From positions 253,378 through 289,085 of the forward strand of contig NW_020170445.1 of assembly GCF_000524195.1 (NCBI RefSeq): a stretch of 35,708 bases of DNA, in the 5' to 3' direction. Origin of the DNA: Echinococcus granulosus (Eukaryota; Platyhelminthes; Cestoda; Cyclophyllidea; Taeniidae). This document shows positions 34,532 through 35,708 of this stretch, piece after piece (position 1 is the first letter of the stretch; the number at the start of each line of letters is the position of its first letter). A program made the position numbers and the translations under genes. The notes beneath the pieces were generated by a model. The model did not search any database and was not told the DNA's origin. It worked only from the letters and a program-made list of their open reading frames with translations.

Positions 34532-34952
34532 CTGTAAATTAAGTTGGTGGGAAGGAATTTTTCTGTATTTTATGGGTCCTATTAAATGCCCTTTCAGTGC
34601 ATAAGAAATGCGAATTCAAGGATGCAACGTGGATGGCGCTTGTGCATGTGGGAATGATGAAAGTCTTATTGAACAGTTAGTGTTAGGGCTTTTTCACTAA
34701 GATAGACATAAAAGCCTTGCGAAAGAGCACAGGATGTGTGGTAGGCATTTCTAGACTCACAAGGCTAGGTAAACCAAAAGGTGCATATTCAATATTTGAT
34801 AGCCCTACCTCTATACAATTTCCTCTAGATAAGTTTTGCAATGCAGACAAAATGTAAAGGCAAGTTAAAAGTTAGTTTCATCTTTCTATCTGTTTACAAA
34901 GGCGAATTTTAAATCACACTTCAATATTTGAAAGAACAACAAAGTCACTTAC

Positions 34953-35150
34953 CAGTTAGTCTGTAGGTTGGAGGATTTGTTCAAATGAAGGTGAGAAGAG
35001 AAAAAGAGATGCAAAATATAGAACTGATAAATGCTCCAGGGTGGCAATGGAAATGCTGGCATGAACCAGGATGGTGAGGAGTGTTGTGGTCTGTGTGGAC
35101 AAAAGCGTGGAACCCCAGTCTACCGACATTTGAGAGAATAGTGTGAGCAC
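34953..35150 (-). CDS. Candidate upstream exon of the right-hand unidentified gene
   Basis: An open frame reading VDWGSTLLSTQTTTLLTILV then HASISIATLEHLSVLYF, rich in hydrophobic helix-type residues, runs towards a strong donor GTAAGT at 34952-34947. In the frame that fits the next exon, a TAA lies just one codon before the donor, so either the coding part ends at an internal splice (for example before a TACAG acceptor at about 34961) or this is not the exon as drawn. Its left boundary is also unclear. Confidence 0.25.
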
Positions 35151-35708
35151 TTCGAAGACGATCGGTTATGCATCTGAAGGGTGATCATAGCCTCAGCTCC
35201 AGCTGTTATAGTCCAAAATCTTGGCTTTCATGCTTATAATTAAGTCTCATCGTGGACGTGTCATCAGTGTCTGACCCTTGGTAAGAATCCACAAGACAAA
35301 TCTTTTTGTGGGAGTTGTGAGCGTTGCCATTGGTGAACATACTCATCCACAACAGTGAAATGTCAACCCACACTGCTTGACGTAGTCAACCGAGATATCA
35401 GTGCACTCTTCTAAACGGAGGTCTCTTCACAGTTATGCATCAGTGCAGTTTGCACGCCTTTAAAATGCTTCCTGCCTCCTATGTTAGAATCCAGAGGCCC
35501 TGATTTACAATGGGCCACTCTTTGTGAATAAAGTTTAGTCAGGAGCAGCATAGATAGGTCTCATCAGCACATTTAGGCTTGGTGAAACGTGTCAAGTACT
35601 CAGACGCATTGGACCAGGGTCTTGTACCACATAACTGTTGTATTGTCTATAGATACGGACGAAGTGGTAGAGTTCTATGCTGGAACGGGGTAGACTGGTG
35701 CAGGAGTG
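35151..35708. other. Right edge, nothing recognised
   Basis: Mixed-composition DNA without a supportable open frame. Intron or intergenic sequence of the minus-strand gene to its left is the simplest reading. Confidence 0.35.

Overview
The window looks like nuclear DNA of a eukaryote, most probably a flatworm and within flatworms most plausibly a tapeworm. The reasons are indirect. Every coding region I can support is split by GT-AG introns, and a striking share of those introns are only 32-41 nt long, a size class known from cestodes and trematodes. The DNA is AT-rich, the proteins are well diverged from vertebrate relatives, and about two thirds of the window is repeat-rich non-coding DNA. 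There are no bacterial operons, ribosome-binding sites, rRNA or tRNA genes that I could find, and no phage, IS element or CRISPR array.

Layout. Almost all supportable exons are on the minus strand. From left to right: (1) 77-1734, pieces of a SNF2/Mot1 (BTAF1)-type helicase, intact at the 3' side but disrupted around helicase motif III; (2) 2850-3211, two exons resembling the helical domain of the cohesin-release factor WAPL; (3) 6727-8965, a complete seven-exon bystin (BYSL/Enp1) gene of 407 codons including the start and ending in a stop, which is the best-supported gene here; (4) 9 kb to 30 kb, a long gene-poor tract with a three-copy dispersed repeat family (around 9.9, 11.6 and 12.4 kb), a strongly A-biased tract (16.78-17.61 kb), decayed GGAT/ATCC-type sequence in both orientations, a GC-richer cluster of inverted repeats at 23.4 kb, and a few weak orphan exon candidates; (5) 30172-33181, an eight-exon chain with continuous reading phase ending in a stop, encoding 296 residues of a protein I cannot name with confidence; (6) 33917-34531, a four-exon chain with continuous phase ending in a stop, also unidentified, with a further weak exon candidate at 34953-35150.

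How the genes relate. Bystin acts in late 40S ribosome assembly, Mot1/BTAF1 in TATA-binding protein turnover and WAPL in cohesin release. They are neighbours on one strand, but nothing in the sequence implies a shared pathway or co-regulation. I found no convincing previously undescribed system. The most interesting observations are the miniature and in-frame stopless introns, a candidate 6-nt microexon, the damaged helicase segment, and the two unnamed multi-exon proteins at the right end.
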